From NCBI RefSeq assembly GCF_008365405.1, contig NZ_QOKV01000030.1, forward strand, positions 1 to 61,134: a stretch of DNA of 61,134 nucleotides, written 5' to 3'. Both the position numbers and the translations under genes were made by a program. Of this stretch, positions 33,833-41,192 are shown piece by piece. How positions within the stretch are numbered: position 1 is the first letter of the stretch; every line of letters starts with the position of its first letter. The notes under the pieces were generated by a model. The model was given only the letters and a program-made list of their open reading frames with translations. It ran no database searches and was not told the DNA's origin. The DNA is from Azospirillum brasilense (lineage in GTDB: Bacteria; Pseudomonadota; Alphaproteobacteria; Azospirillales; Azospirillaceae).

Positions 33833-35754
33833 CGGGTTCGGCTCGCGACACGCGGGGCGCGGGCGTTGGCTCCGGCGCCCGGCGGCCCACACTCGTTGAG
33901 TTTCGTGCAGGATTCGTCCCAGTGGAGGAGAAGGATGCGGCGCACCTCCTCGATCGTGCGCGGATCGGACTGCGTCGAGTGCCCGGAACGCACGATATAT
34001 TCGGATTCGACCCCGTCGATGTGGGCGCTTTTGTATTCCACGACGCCGTCGTCGCCGGTTTCGACCGGTCCATCGCCGCGCACCGCGATGATCGAGTGCG
34101 CCTTGACCCCATGGGCGATGGGTATGCGCGCCAGGGTTTGGACCAGAAGGCTGCCCGGGGTCATGGCATGGATGCTGCCAAACCCTGTTTGCCCGGCAAG
34201 CGTGGTGCTGGTGCCGTCCAGCTGGCCGATCTCCGAGGTCACTCTCAGGATGCGCCCCGGCAATCGCACCAGGCTTGCGACGAAATGGCTGATCCGGTTG
34301 CCGGCGACATAGCTGCCACCGTGCGGCGTGGCGATGAAGACGAGGCGCTTGACCGACGGAACCGGCTTCACGAACAGGGCGCGTGTCAGCAGGTCGCGCG
34401 TTTCCTGGTCGAGCTGAAGCTGGTCGGGCGGTTTGCGGAACGCCGCGTTCCACAGTCGGGCGTCCGTGTTCACCGCCGCCATCTTGGTCAGAAGGCCACC
34501 CTGGCTGTGCCCGATGACGACCATCTCGCGCAACGCCGGTTCGCGCCCGGACGGGTCCAGGGCGGCCACCGCCTCCTGCAGCGCATCACGCAACAGCAGG
34601 GCGGAATAGGGGACGGGATTGCCCGTTTCGTAGCTGAAGAACCAGAACTGGAAGTGGTCGCGGATGCGCGGGTCGCTCTTCAGATCGTTCAGCATCTCGG
34701 CCCAGCGCACCGGGCTCGATGCCGTCCCGTGAACGAAGACGACGGGAATGCGGCCGGACCGGTATGGTTCCAGCGCGACCAGGCGGGACGGCATCTTGTC
34801 CAGCAGGCCGCCGCGCAGGAAGCCGCCGAACTCGAATTCCCAGACCGGCATTCCGTCCAGCATGTAAGCCAGCGTGGAGGTGTGCTCCACCTCCAGCGGC
34901 ACGGGTTGGCGGTCGATCAGCACCGCTTCGGTGTCGGAGGAGGGATAGAGTTCGAGTTGGGCGCGCACCTGACCGCCCATGATCTGGCGCCGGGGATCGG
35001 TGATGCGCAGCAGCGCGGTCACGGGCGTCTTGACGCGTGGGGCGACCTGGAAGCCTTTCGCCAGGGTGTCCTGCGTGGTCCCCGCCGCCAAGGGCGCGCC
35101 GATGCCGGGTTGGCGATAGCGGGCGTCGAGGCCATGAACCTCCAGCTCGGCGACCGGAAAGAATCCGGTCAGCTGGCGCCCGCCCCACGCCAGCTCCCGA
35201 GCGTCGAAGGCCACATCCAACGCACCGAACGGGAGCGGGTGGCGCGCCTCCCGAATGGCGATGCCGGTTCTGTCCTCCGTGGCCAGCCCGGAGGTCAGGC
35301 CACGGTTGTACAGGTCGGTGGCCAGCCGGAACCGCGGATCGTAGGGGCTGGGCGGCTGGTCCATCCCTCCCGGAAAGAGAAACGCGTAGGCGTAGAGAGC
35401 GGACGCCAGATAATAGGGTCGCCCTCCCCGCTCCTCCGCGTGCAGGAACGACATCTCGGCCAAGGCAAAGATCTCGTCGGCGCCGCCATGCCCTTGCGCG
35501 ACCACCGCGCGGAGGTCGGCCATGGCGTTCTCCGGCTGCGTCAGAAAGCGGTCCGTCAGGGACCACCGGCGCAACACGTTGTGGGTCGGATCGCTGAGCG
35601 CGTGCGCCGACAGGACGTTGTGCGTGAGCTGCCGGTGGACGGTGCCATGGTCCACGCGTTCGACGCTGACCGCCGTCGCACAGCCCCCGGCAAGGAGCGT
35701 CCCGGCCAGCAGGACCGCGACGGCGAATCCTCTCGGAAAGGGCGGCCGCCTCAT
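33829..35754 (-). CDS. Lipoprotein with C-terminal alpha/beta-hydrolase (lipase) domain
   Basis: A 641-residue exported lipoprotein: signal peptide and lipobox LAGGC (Cys 25), an N-terminal region of about 300 residues with no family I recognise, then an alpha/beta-hydrolase domain with IPVVFVHGTASSPVRWAEML (oxyanion region, about 335), nucleophile elbow VVIGHSQGGLL (about 435) and ATPHGG (about 510). The catalytic acid and His are probably in the C-terminal part (GHSTQSDP region). Probably cleaves a lipid, polyester or other ester at the cell surface. I start at ATG 35754, which gives a compact lipoprotein signal; an ATG at 35817 would add 21 residues. Coupled to the membrane protein at 32402 by ATGA overlap. 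Confidence 0.85.
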   Translation of the reverse strand: MRRPPFPRGFAVAVLLAGTLLAGGCATAVSVERVDHGTVHRQLTHNVLSAHALSDPTHNVLRRWSLTDRFLTQPENAMADLRAVVAQGHGGADEIFALAEMSFLHAEERGGRPYYLASALYAYAFLFPGGMDQPPSPYDPRFRLATDLYNRGLTSGLATEDRTGIAIREARHPLPFGALDVAFDARELAWGGRQLTGFFPVAELEVHGLDARYRQPGIGAPLAAGTTQDTLAKGFQVAPRVKTPVTALLRITDPRRQIMGGQVRAQLELYPSSDTEAVLIDRQPVPLEVEHTSTLAYMLDGMPVWEFEFGGFLRGGLLDKMPSRLVALEPYRSGRIPVVFVHGTASSPVRWAEMLNDLKSDPRIRDHFQFWFFSYETGNPVPYSALLLRDALQEAVAALDPSGREPALREMVVIGHSQGGLLTKMAAVNTDARLWNAAFRKPPDQLQLDQETRDLLTRALFVKPVPSVKRLVFIATPHGGSYVAGNRISHFVASLVRLPGRILRVTSEIGQLDGTSTTLAGQTGFGSIHAMTPGSLLVQTLARIPIAHGVKAHSIIAVRGDGPVETGDDGVVEYKSAHIDGVESEYIVRSGHSTQSDPRTIEEVRRILLLHWDESCTKLNECGPPGAGANARAPRVASRTR

Positions 35755-35874
35755 CCCGCCGCCCCCCGTTCCACCCGTCGCCACCGGCCGGGCATCGTGG
35801 CTTGCGTACACTCCCATGCCCTCCGCCCGGGCTCTCCGCCCCTGCTCTTCGAATGCGTTCGCGACGGCCGCCGT

Positions 35875-36498
35875 TCAGAACCAGCTCTTGCGCGCCGGCT
35901 CGATCGACACCGCGAGGGCTTCGCTGACGACGGCGGTGATCGTGTCGCCAACCTTCAGCGAGGGAATCTTCGCTTGGCGGGCGGGATCCGTCACATTGAC
36001 GGTGTAGACCTCGCCGCCCTTGGGATTGACGAGGTCGATGCTGTTCGCGCCGAGGTCGATGCCGACGACCAGCCCGCTGAGCTGCGTCACCTGCACGCCG
36101 ATGCCGCCCGGCGCCTCGGCCGGGCGCGCGATCACCTGCTGGACCTCATCCTCGGGCACGGGGGCGCCGGGTTGGGACACCATGAAAGCCACGGAGCGGT
36201 AGAACTGCGCATCGACGGTGTCTCCCACCTTCAGCATCTCCAAGCGCACCGACGGCCCGGCCATGACGGTGACCGGCGTGCCCGACCGTCCGGCCAGCGT
36301 GACCTTCCGCTTGTCCGCATCGATGGCCGTGATTTTCGCGTGGATGGTGACGGCGGCACTTTCCGGAATGGCGTTCGTCAGAACGGGCCTGCTCTGCGCC
36401 GACGCCGGATGCGGAACGGTGGCCGCCGCCAGGAGCGCGCCGCAGAGAATGCCCATTGCGGCGGCGGTGACGGTTGGCAAGGCTGCACGACGCTTCAT
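35875..36498 (-). CDS. Exported protein with two tandem OB-like repeats, unknown function
   Basis: A 207-residue protein with an N-terminal signal peptide (cleavage near HPASAQS). The mature part has two related halves: ITAIDADKRKVTLAG...LKVGDTVDAQFYRSVAF and VVGIDLGANSIDLVNPK...LKVGDTITAVVSEALAV. Each is a short beta-rich unit ending in LKVGDT, like small OB-fold or DUF5666-type modules. No enzyme motif is seen. It is 120 bp upstream of the lipoprotein lipase gene in the same direction and may begin that transcription unit. Confidence 0.75.
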   Translation of the reverse strand: MKRRAALPTVTAAAMGILCGALLAAATVPHPASAQSRPVLTNAIPESAAVTIHAKITAIDADKRKVTLAGRSGTPVTVMAGPSVRLEMLKVGDTVDAQFYRSVAFMVSQPGAPVPEDEVQQVIARPAEAPGGIGVQVTQLSGLVVGIDLGANSIDLVNPKGGEVYTVNVTDPARQAKIPSLKVGDTITAVVSEALAVSIEPARKSWF

Positions 36499-36654
36499 GC
36501 TATCCTCCTGTCTTGCCCGGCATGCTCCAGCGCCGCCCCCAACTGCCGCCTTCGCGGCGCGACGTTGGCGTGCGGATCTGGAACCGCCCGGTGTGGTGCG
36601 TTGTTGTCCACAGCCAAGTCCTGTAGCCGGAGACGCGGCCTCTGACGAGTATTC

Positions 36655-36972
36655 TACGGTAGCCTGGATTTCGCTGATCCCTGCCGTTGGGCCAGGCGCT
36701 CAGAACACATCCGGCACGGTGAAGAGCGTAAGCATCGGACGGCTTCAGCGGTTTCAGTTACCGTAATGGATGTTACGGTAGCGTACTTGGCACGATGAGG
36801 GTGTGCCGCCGCTCATCACCGCGGACAACCGCCAACAATGCTCCCGGTCATGAGGGAGGCGGCGGTCGAGCGGCGTATCGTTCCAACAGAGGCTCAGCCC
36901 CGCCCCTGGCACCCTTACGTGCGGCGAGCATATTCGCGGTCGCGCCGGAAACTCCGGGCAGCGTTACCGTAG
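36655..36972. promoter_or_regulatory. Cluster of TACGGTA motifs in the divergent gap 36499-37094
   Basis: Four sites: TACGGTA (36655-36661), a palindrome TACCGTAA-TGGATG-TTACGGTA (36759-36780) and TTACCGTA (36964-36971). The 596-bp gap separates the leftward exported-protein/lipase genes from the rightward DUF2092 gene and has no other gene I can support. The minus-strand site GCTACGGTAACGC is identical over 13 nt to the plus-strand one at 40703. Confidence 0.55.
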
Positions 36973-37094
36973 CGGCCTGCGTTGAACGTGGCTGCTACTT
37001 CCAATGGCTCCGCTCCATGCTGCTCAATGACGTCCGGAGTCGGGCTCGCGGGAGCATGACCGCCGGCGCGGCGTCCGGGTCAGGAGGGACATTG

Positions 37095-37943
37095 ATGAAC
37101 GGACCCAGGTGGCTGATACGGTCGGCGCTGTGCCCGGTGCTCTGCGTTTTCGCCCTGGCCGGGCCAGCCTTCGCGGCCGAGGCGCCGCCATCCGACAGCC
37201 CGGCGCACGCGGTCGAGCCGGACGAGCCGGACGACTTGCCGATCGACGACGAGGCGATGACCGTCCTGACGCGCATGGCCGACACGCTCGCCCAGGCCCA
37301 GCGCTTCACCGTGACCATTCGGGCCAGTTACGACGTGGTTCAGGACACGGGGGAGAAGATCACGTTCGGCGAGCGACGCGCCGTCACCCTGAACCGTCCC
37401 GACGGCTTGCGGGTCGAAGCGCAGGAAAGCGACGGGAAGCGGTCGGTCGTGACGTTCGACGGCAAGGCGATCTCCGTGTTCAATGCGGACGAGAACGTCT
37501 ATGCCCAGATCGAACGGGCCGGCACCATCGACGACGCCGTGCGCTATCTGGTCCAGGATCTTCGGGTGCGGCTGCCGCTGGCGCTTCTGCTGGTCAGCAC
37601 ACTGCCGGACGAGTTGGAGCAACGCCTTCAGACGCTCGACTATGTGGAGCGGGACACGCTCACGGCGGTGCCGACCGATCACTTGGCGGGGCGGACCGAA
37701 GATGTCGACTTCCAGATCTGGATCGCCACCGAAGGCCCGCCTCTGCCGCAGCGCGTGACCATCACCTACAAGGGTGACGAGGGCGAGCCGCAATACCGGG
37801 CCGAATTCTCCGACTGGAACCTCAACCCGGACGTCCAGCCGGCCCAGCTCGCCTTCCATCCTCCGGACGGTGCGGAACGCATCCCGGTCATGATCCGTGT
37901 CCGCCGCAACGCGGCCGGCAGTTCGGAAGGAGCGCCGAAATGA
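37095..37943 (+). CDS. Exported DUF2092 protein
   Basis: A 282-residue periplasmic protein of the DUF2092 type, probably a LolA-like beta fold. Signal peptide ends near PAFAAEAPP. Then ALTRMADTLAQAQRFTVTIR-like start of the domain (MTVLTRMADTLAQ), EKITFGERRAVTLNRPDGLR, VVTFDGKAISVFNADENVYA and PQRVTITYKGDEGEPQYRA, the paired strands seen in LolA/LolB-like lipid-binding folds. Function unknown. ATG 37095 has a strong AGGAGGGAC ribosome site. The stop overlaps the next ATG (ATGA at 37940), so it forms a two-gene unit with the Gly-rich protein. Confidence 0.8.
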   Translation: MNGPRWLIRSALCPVLCVFALAGPAFAAEAPPSDSPAHAVEPDEPDDLPIDDEAMTVLTRMADTLAQAQRFTVTIRASYDVVQDTGEKITFGERRAVTLNRPDGLRVEAQESDGKRSVVTFDGKAISVFNADENVYAQIERAGTIDDAVRYLVQDLRVRLPLALLLVSTLPDELEQRLQTLDYVERDTLTAVPTDHLAGRTEDVDFQIWIATEGPPLPQRVTITYKGDEGEPQYRAEFSDWNLNPDVQPAQLAFHPPDGAERIPVMIRVRRNAAGSSEGAPK

Positions 37944-38719
37944 ACAGGTCGTCGTCACGGCCATCCTCACGGCCATCGTCGCAGATTGCCTTTTCCATCG
38001 CCGCATCCCTGCTTCTGGTGGTCGGATCGGTCGCGGATGCCTATGCCCGCGGCGGCGGAGGTCGCGGCGGCGGCGGCGGCCGAGCGGGCGGCGGGGGTTA
38101 TTCCCGGTCCGGTCCGGCGGCGGGTGGCGGCTTTTCCGCTCAACGTTCCTCGGCGGGACGATCCACGGCGGGAGTGGGGGCCCGTCAGGCCGGTGCCACC
38201 CAGCGGTCGAGCGACCGGATGGCCTCCGCGCAGACGGCGTCCCGGCAGTCCGGCGCTACGGAGCGTTCCGCGCAGCGCGCCGAGACGAAGCAGACACGCA
38301 CCGAATCCCGGGCCGACACGCGCACTTCGGGCCAGCAGGAACGAACCGAGCGGCAGGGCCAGCGGCAGCAGGGCCAGACCGAACGCACGGAAGCCCGCCA
38401 GCAAGGCCAGACCGAACGCACGGAATCGCGGGCCTATGCGGCGCAGAACATCGCCAACGACTGGGACGGTCATCACTACGACGATGACGACGACGATTGG
38501 GGCTGGGCCCTTGCGGGTGCGGCGGTGGGAGCGACCGCCGGCTACATCGCCGGGGCCGCCACGGCGACGCCCAATTATGTGACGGTGCTTCCCTGCACAC
38601 CCACCGTCGTGCCGTACGGCGGCGTCAGCTACTACGGCTGCGGCGGAACTTGGTACAATCGCAGCTATGTGGACGGAAGCGTCACTTACGTTACCGTCAC
38701 TCCGCCTCCCGGATACTGA
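37940..38719 (+). CDS. Low-complexity Gly/Arg/Gln-rich exported or membrane protein
   Basis: A 259-residue protein partnered with the DUF2092 gene. Order of regions: signal peptide (IAFSIAASLLLVVGSVADAYA), Gly-rich segment (ARGGGGRGGGGGRAGGGG), Ser/Thr/Gln/Arg-rich disordered segment with tandem QQGQTERTE repeats (about 140-165), acidic run HHYDDDDDDWGW, a short hydrophobic Gly-zipper helix (ALAGAAVGATAGYIAGAA, about 190-207), and a C-terminal domain with YVTVLPCTPTVVPYGGVSYYGCGGTWY. The conserved parts are the zipper and the CPxT/YYGCGGTWY end, a pattern common in rhizobial envelope proteins of unknown role. The pairing suggests an envelope function. Confidence 0.75.
   Translation: MNRSSSRPSSRPSSQIAFSIAASLLLVVGSVADAYARGGGGRGGGGGRAGGGGYSRSGPAAGGGFSAQRSSAGRSTAGVGARQAGATQRSSDRMASAQTASRQSGATERSAQRAETKQTRTESRADTRTSGQQERTERQGQRQQGQTERTEARQQGQTERTESRAYAAQNIANDWDGHHYDDDDDDWGWALAGAAVGATAGYIAGAATATPNYVTVLPCTPTVVPYGGVSYYGCGGTWYNRSYVDGSVTYVTVTPPPGY
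38366..38431 (+). repeat. 33-bp in-frame tandem repeat (two copies)
   Basis: Two 33-bp units (38366-38398 and 38399-38431) share CAG-CA-GGCCAGACCGAACGC and encode QQGQTERTEAR and QQGQTERTESR, an intrinsically disordered repeat able to change copy number without a frameshift. Confidence 0.9.
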
Positions 38720-38743
38720 TTGCTCTGAGCTTGGTCATGATGC

Positions 38744-38766
38744 GGGCTGTCGGGCCAGCCCACCTT
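38744..38766 (+). terminator. Probable terminator between convergent genes
   Basis: GGGCTG (38744-38749) pairs with CAGCCC (38756-38761) across a 6-nt loop, followed by ACCTTTT on the plus strand, 25 bp after the stop at 38719. Confidence 0.55.
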
Positions 38767-38777
38767 TTCACGGCCTT

Positions 38778-39572
38778 TCACGACAGGGTCCGAATGTGTG
38801 CGATGACGTGGTCGACATGCGGCCGCACCCTCGGCACAAGTCCACTCCAATCCTCCCGCTCCTCACCAAGATAGGCCGCTCGGGCGTGCGCCAGAACGCG
38901 CCGGTGCTCCTCGGGCAGACGGGCGAGTGCCCAATCGGCGGCCTGATCCTTCGGGAGGATCTCGCCGGTCGTGAGCGTCGTCCAAATTCGCGCCAGGGTC
39001 AGCAGCCCGTTTCGCCTGTCGTCCCCCTCTTCGATCCCCGGGATCAGGATCGGCACCATGTCCACCATGGCCTGGACAAGATCCGCGTGCGGCACCGGAT
39101 CGAGGACCGAGTCGACGGGCGGGCCGAAGAGCGGCAGGGCCCCGCAACGGGCCGTCTCGATCAGAACGGCGACGTCGGGATCTCGATATGGCCATTCGGG
39201 CATGTCGCCCCGCTCGAAATCGACGCGCATCCATTCGCCATACTGGAGCTCAAGGGCGCCGGGGTGGCGCCATGGGATCAGGGCCGGGCGGGCGAGGATG
39301 GTGAGTTCGATGGGGCGGCCCGGCCCGCCGACGGCGGTGCTTCCCGAGATCGGCAAAAGCTGGCGGATGATCGCGACGCGTTCACCGTCCGACAGCGATC
39401 GATCGGTGACGACAAGGATGTCGAGATCGCTGTTCGGGCGCAGGCCACCCGCGACCGCCGAGCCGTAGAGATACGCGGCTGAGGCAGCGCCGCCGAGAAC
39501 GTCGCGAACAACCGCCGCAGCGGCGACGGTCTGCTCGCAGGATCGTGGTTCATGCGCCAGGGATGGTATCAT
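38778..39572 (-). CDS. AadA-like aminoglycoside nucleotidyltransferase
   Basis: A 264-residue cytoplasmic enzyme with the layout of ANT(3'')/ANT(9) adenylyltransferases (streptomycin/spectinomycin type). The polymerase-beta-like catalytic motif is YLYGSAVAGGLRPNSDLDIL (residues about 35-54, with the two Asp ligands). The C-terminal half has the helical DUF4111-like domain (NGLLTLARIWTTLTTGEILPKDQAADWALARLP, about 187-220). Length equals AadA. ATG 39572 is used; the earlier TTG 39608 has no ribosome site. It is isolated from integron or transposon features (no attC or integrase seen), so it is probably a chromosomal resistance-like gene. Resistance is not proven. Confidence 0.82.
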   Translation of the reverse strand: MIPSLAHEPRSCEQTVAAAAVVRDVLGGAASAAYLYGSAVAGGLRPNSDLDILVVTDRSLSDGERVAIIRQLLPISGSTAVGGPGRPIELTILARPALIPWRHPGALELQYGEWMRVDFERGDMPEWPYRDPDVAVLIETARCGALPLFGPPVDSVLDPVPHADLVQAMVDMVPILIPGIEEGDDRRNGLLTLARIWTTLTTGEILPKDQAADWALARLPEEHRRVLAHARAAYLGEEREDWSGLVPRVRPHVDHVIAHIRTLS

Positions 39573-39736
39573 CGCGATCAGAATGCCCGCCGCATCGCAG
39601 AATGACAACGGCTGGCCAAGCTTCGCGAGCGTCCTTTACGCAGTCGTCGGCGATGCCCGTGACAAGGACGCGCCGGCCATCCAGTGGGGTCGGCGGCATG
39701 GCGAGAACGTCCCCGTCAGCGCAGGATCGCCGCGGG

Positions 39737-40021
39737 TCACTGGGTGCCGCTTCGCTGGGTGGACCCCTGCTGGACGCCGCGCTGGTAGGCCGAGGCCTCG
39801 GTCCGCTTGTGATAGTCATAGAGCAGACCGCCGGCCAGACCGGCACCGGCGCCGATGGCCGCACCCATGCCGGCGTTGCCGGCTATGGCGCCGATCAACG
39901 CTCCGCCGGCGGCGCCTCCGGTCGTGCCGGTGAGCGCGCGCTGCTGGGTCGGTGACATGTCGGCGCAAGCCGCAAGGGGAAGCGCGACGACGGCGACGCG
40001 GAGGATCTGTGTGGGTTTCAT
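39737..40021 (-). CDS. Small glycine-zipper outer-membrane lipoprotein
   Basis: A 94-residue lipoprotein: signal peptide with lipobox LAAC, then a Gly-rich hydrophobic segment (GGAAGGALIGAIAGNAGMGA and on, about 37-68) with the GxxxG spacing of glycine-zipper proteins such as OsmB/SlyB, and a polar C-terminus. Such proteins sit in the outer membrane and are often stress induced. ATG 40033 is a second possible start, but 40021 has AGGATGGG in better position. Confidence 0.8.
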   Translation of the reverse strand: MKPTQILRVAVVALPLAACADMSPTQQRALTGTTGGAAGGALIGAIAGNAGMGAAIGAGAGLAGGLLYDYHKRTEASAYQRGVQQGSTQRSGTQ

Positions 40022-40093
40022 GGTCTTTCCCATCCTGGTTGGCCTTTGATCGAAGGCCGTGGACCGCGGCGAAGGAAGCGGAGGCCGGCGGGA

Positions 40094-40495
40094 TCAGGCG
40101 CGGCAGGGGTAGCGCTGAGACAGGAAGCGGAACAGCCCATCCACCGGCGGCGTGTCCATCAGCCTGGGATTCTGCTTCGCCCAGGCGACGAAAGCGGAAA
40201 CGGCGTCGTTGCGCGACGGCGGTGGCGTCGGCGCGCACACCAGCTGGCGCTTGCCTTCGGCGGCCGTCACGACCTGATGGTACTGATAGGCGCCGACGGC
40301 GAAACCGTGGCAGAAATGGAGCGCCGCGATGCCGGTCGGGTCGTTTGGTGTGGCTTCGCACAGCCGCACAAGGTCGCCCGTGGTCCGGACCTGAAAATTG
40401 GTTTCCGTAGGGGTCGGCCCCATCTGCGCGTTCGCGGCGGTGATCACCGTCGCCGTCAGGGCAACGGCCAGAGCGACCTTGGTTCGGTGTTTCAT
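40094..40495 (-). CDS. Exported Rap1a/Tai-domain-like protein
   Basis: A 133-residue protein with a signal peptide (cleavage near ITAANAQ). The mature part matches the Rap1a/Tai pattern: TTGDLVRLCEA, ALHFCHGFAVGAYQYHQVV, LVCAPTPPPSRNDAVSAF and AWAKQNPRLM...YPC, with four Cys likely forming disulfides. Named family members neutralise type VI amidase effectors in the periplasm, but many alphaproteobacteria carry solitary copies of unknown role, and no T6SS gene is visible here. It is 72 bp upstream of the glycine-zipper lipoprotein gene in the same direction. Confidence 0.75.
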   Translation of the reverse strand: MKHRTKVALAVALTATVITAANAQMGPTPTETNFQVRTTGDLVRLCEATPNDPTGIAALHFCHGFAVGAYQYHQVVTAAEGKRQLVCAPTPPPSRNDAVSAFVAWAKQNPRLMDTPPVDGLFRFLSQRYPCRA

Positions 40496-40704
40496 GGTTT
40501 GCTCCCAACGCTTTTTGTGGGCGGCTTTTCAGGGACAGGAGACGCTTCCCCGGCGAACCGGTCGGCCCGATGCGAAATCGATGGACAGCCAATCGATGGA
40601 CAGCCGATCGGATGGGCAGGGCGCACAGGTCGGGGGAACAATTGAACTCGCAAGACACTGTGCTTTGGAAGGTAGCATTCCTCCAAGCCAAAGCGCAGTC
40701 ATGC

Positions 40705-40724
40705 TACGGTAACGCCCACCGTAT
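40705..40724. promoter_or_regulatory. TACGGTA pair in the 40496-41192 gap
   Basis: TACGGTAA (40705-40712) and CACCGTAT (40717-40724) form an imperfect inverted pair. The gap (697 bp) also has an AT-rich island (about 40760-40920) with the hairpin GACAAG-TTCTAT-CTTGTC (40793-40810) and block B. I see no credible gene in it. Confidence 0.5.
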
Positions 40725-40973
40725 CGATCATGTGAAGAAGGCCGCCTTCTGTCCGTAATACCGATAAATTGGCAAAATTTACTCTATTTAAAGACAAGTT
40801 CTATCTTGTCACAAGGAAAATCATATAAATTCAGTAAACAAAATCGTGCAAATAACGGACAATTGCGGCTTACTACAATCTGAATTTCATTCACGGAAAA
40901 TCCAAAATCTGGTTTTTGGTCGGGATCCGGTGCCGCCGTACTGTTTTTGGGATGAGCCACCAAAGGAACGTGG

Positions 40974-41052
40974 CCTGATACGGTAACAGTGCCAACAGTT
41001 GCATGCTTCAACGCGGCGGATGATGCGGTGCAGTATTTGCCGTATCAAAGCC
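40974..41052 (+). promoter_or_regulatory. Upstream block B of the DUF3141 operon, homologous to block A at 31068-31146
   Basis: Begins CCTGATACGGTAACAGTGCC, includes GCTTCAA and GCGGTGCAG, and ends CGTATCAAAGCC, ungapped to block A. It lies about 140 bp before the DUF3141 start, compared with 52 bp for block A and its gene. Confidence 0.8.
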
Positions 41053-41192
41053 AGTGCCTTGGCCCCTCACCTTCTCATCATGGGGCGGTATCCGCAGCGC
41101 CAGCGTCGCAGCGCCTTCGCGGATGCAAAGAAGCCGGTCGGCACAGCGAACGCACAGCCGGCACAGGAGCGTACAGCCAAAGAGGGCATGTG

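Noticed and set aside
40094..40495. Rap1a/Tai-like gene as evidence of a type VI secretion immunity locus
   Set aside because: No effector or T6SS gene nearby; the family is widespread as solitary genes.
40965..41001. General-stress EcfG promoter starting at GGAAC (40965)
   Set aside because: No GTT element at the needed 18-19 bp spacing.
40784..41011. 75-codon leftward frame across the AT-rich island
   Set aside because: No ribosome site or family pattern, and it overlaps conserved block B, which is better explained as regulatory.
41036..41048. ATCAA half-site in block B as an FNR/FixK box
   Set aside because: The left half (ATTTG) does not match TTGAT, and block A has no match at the same place.
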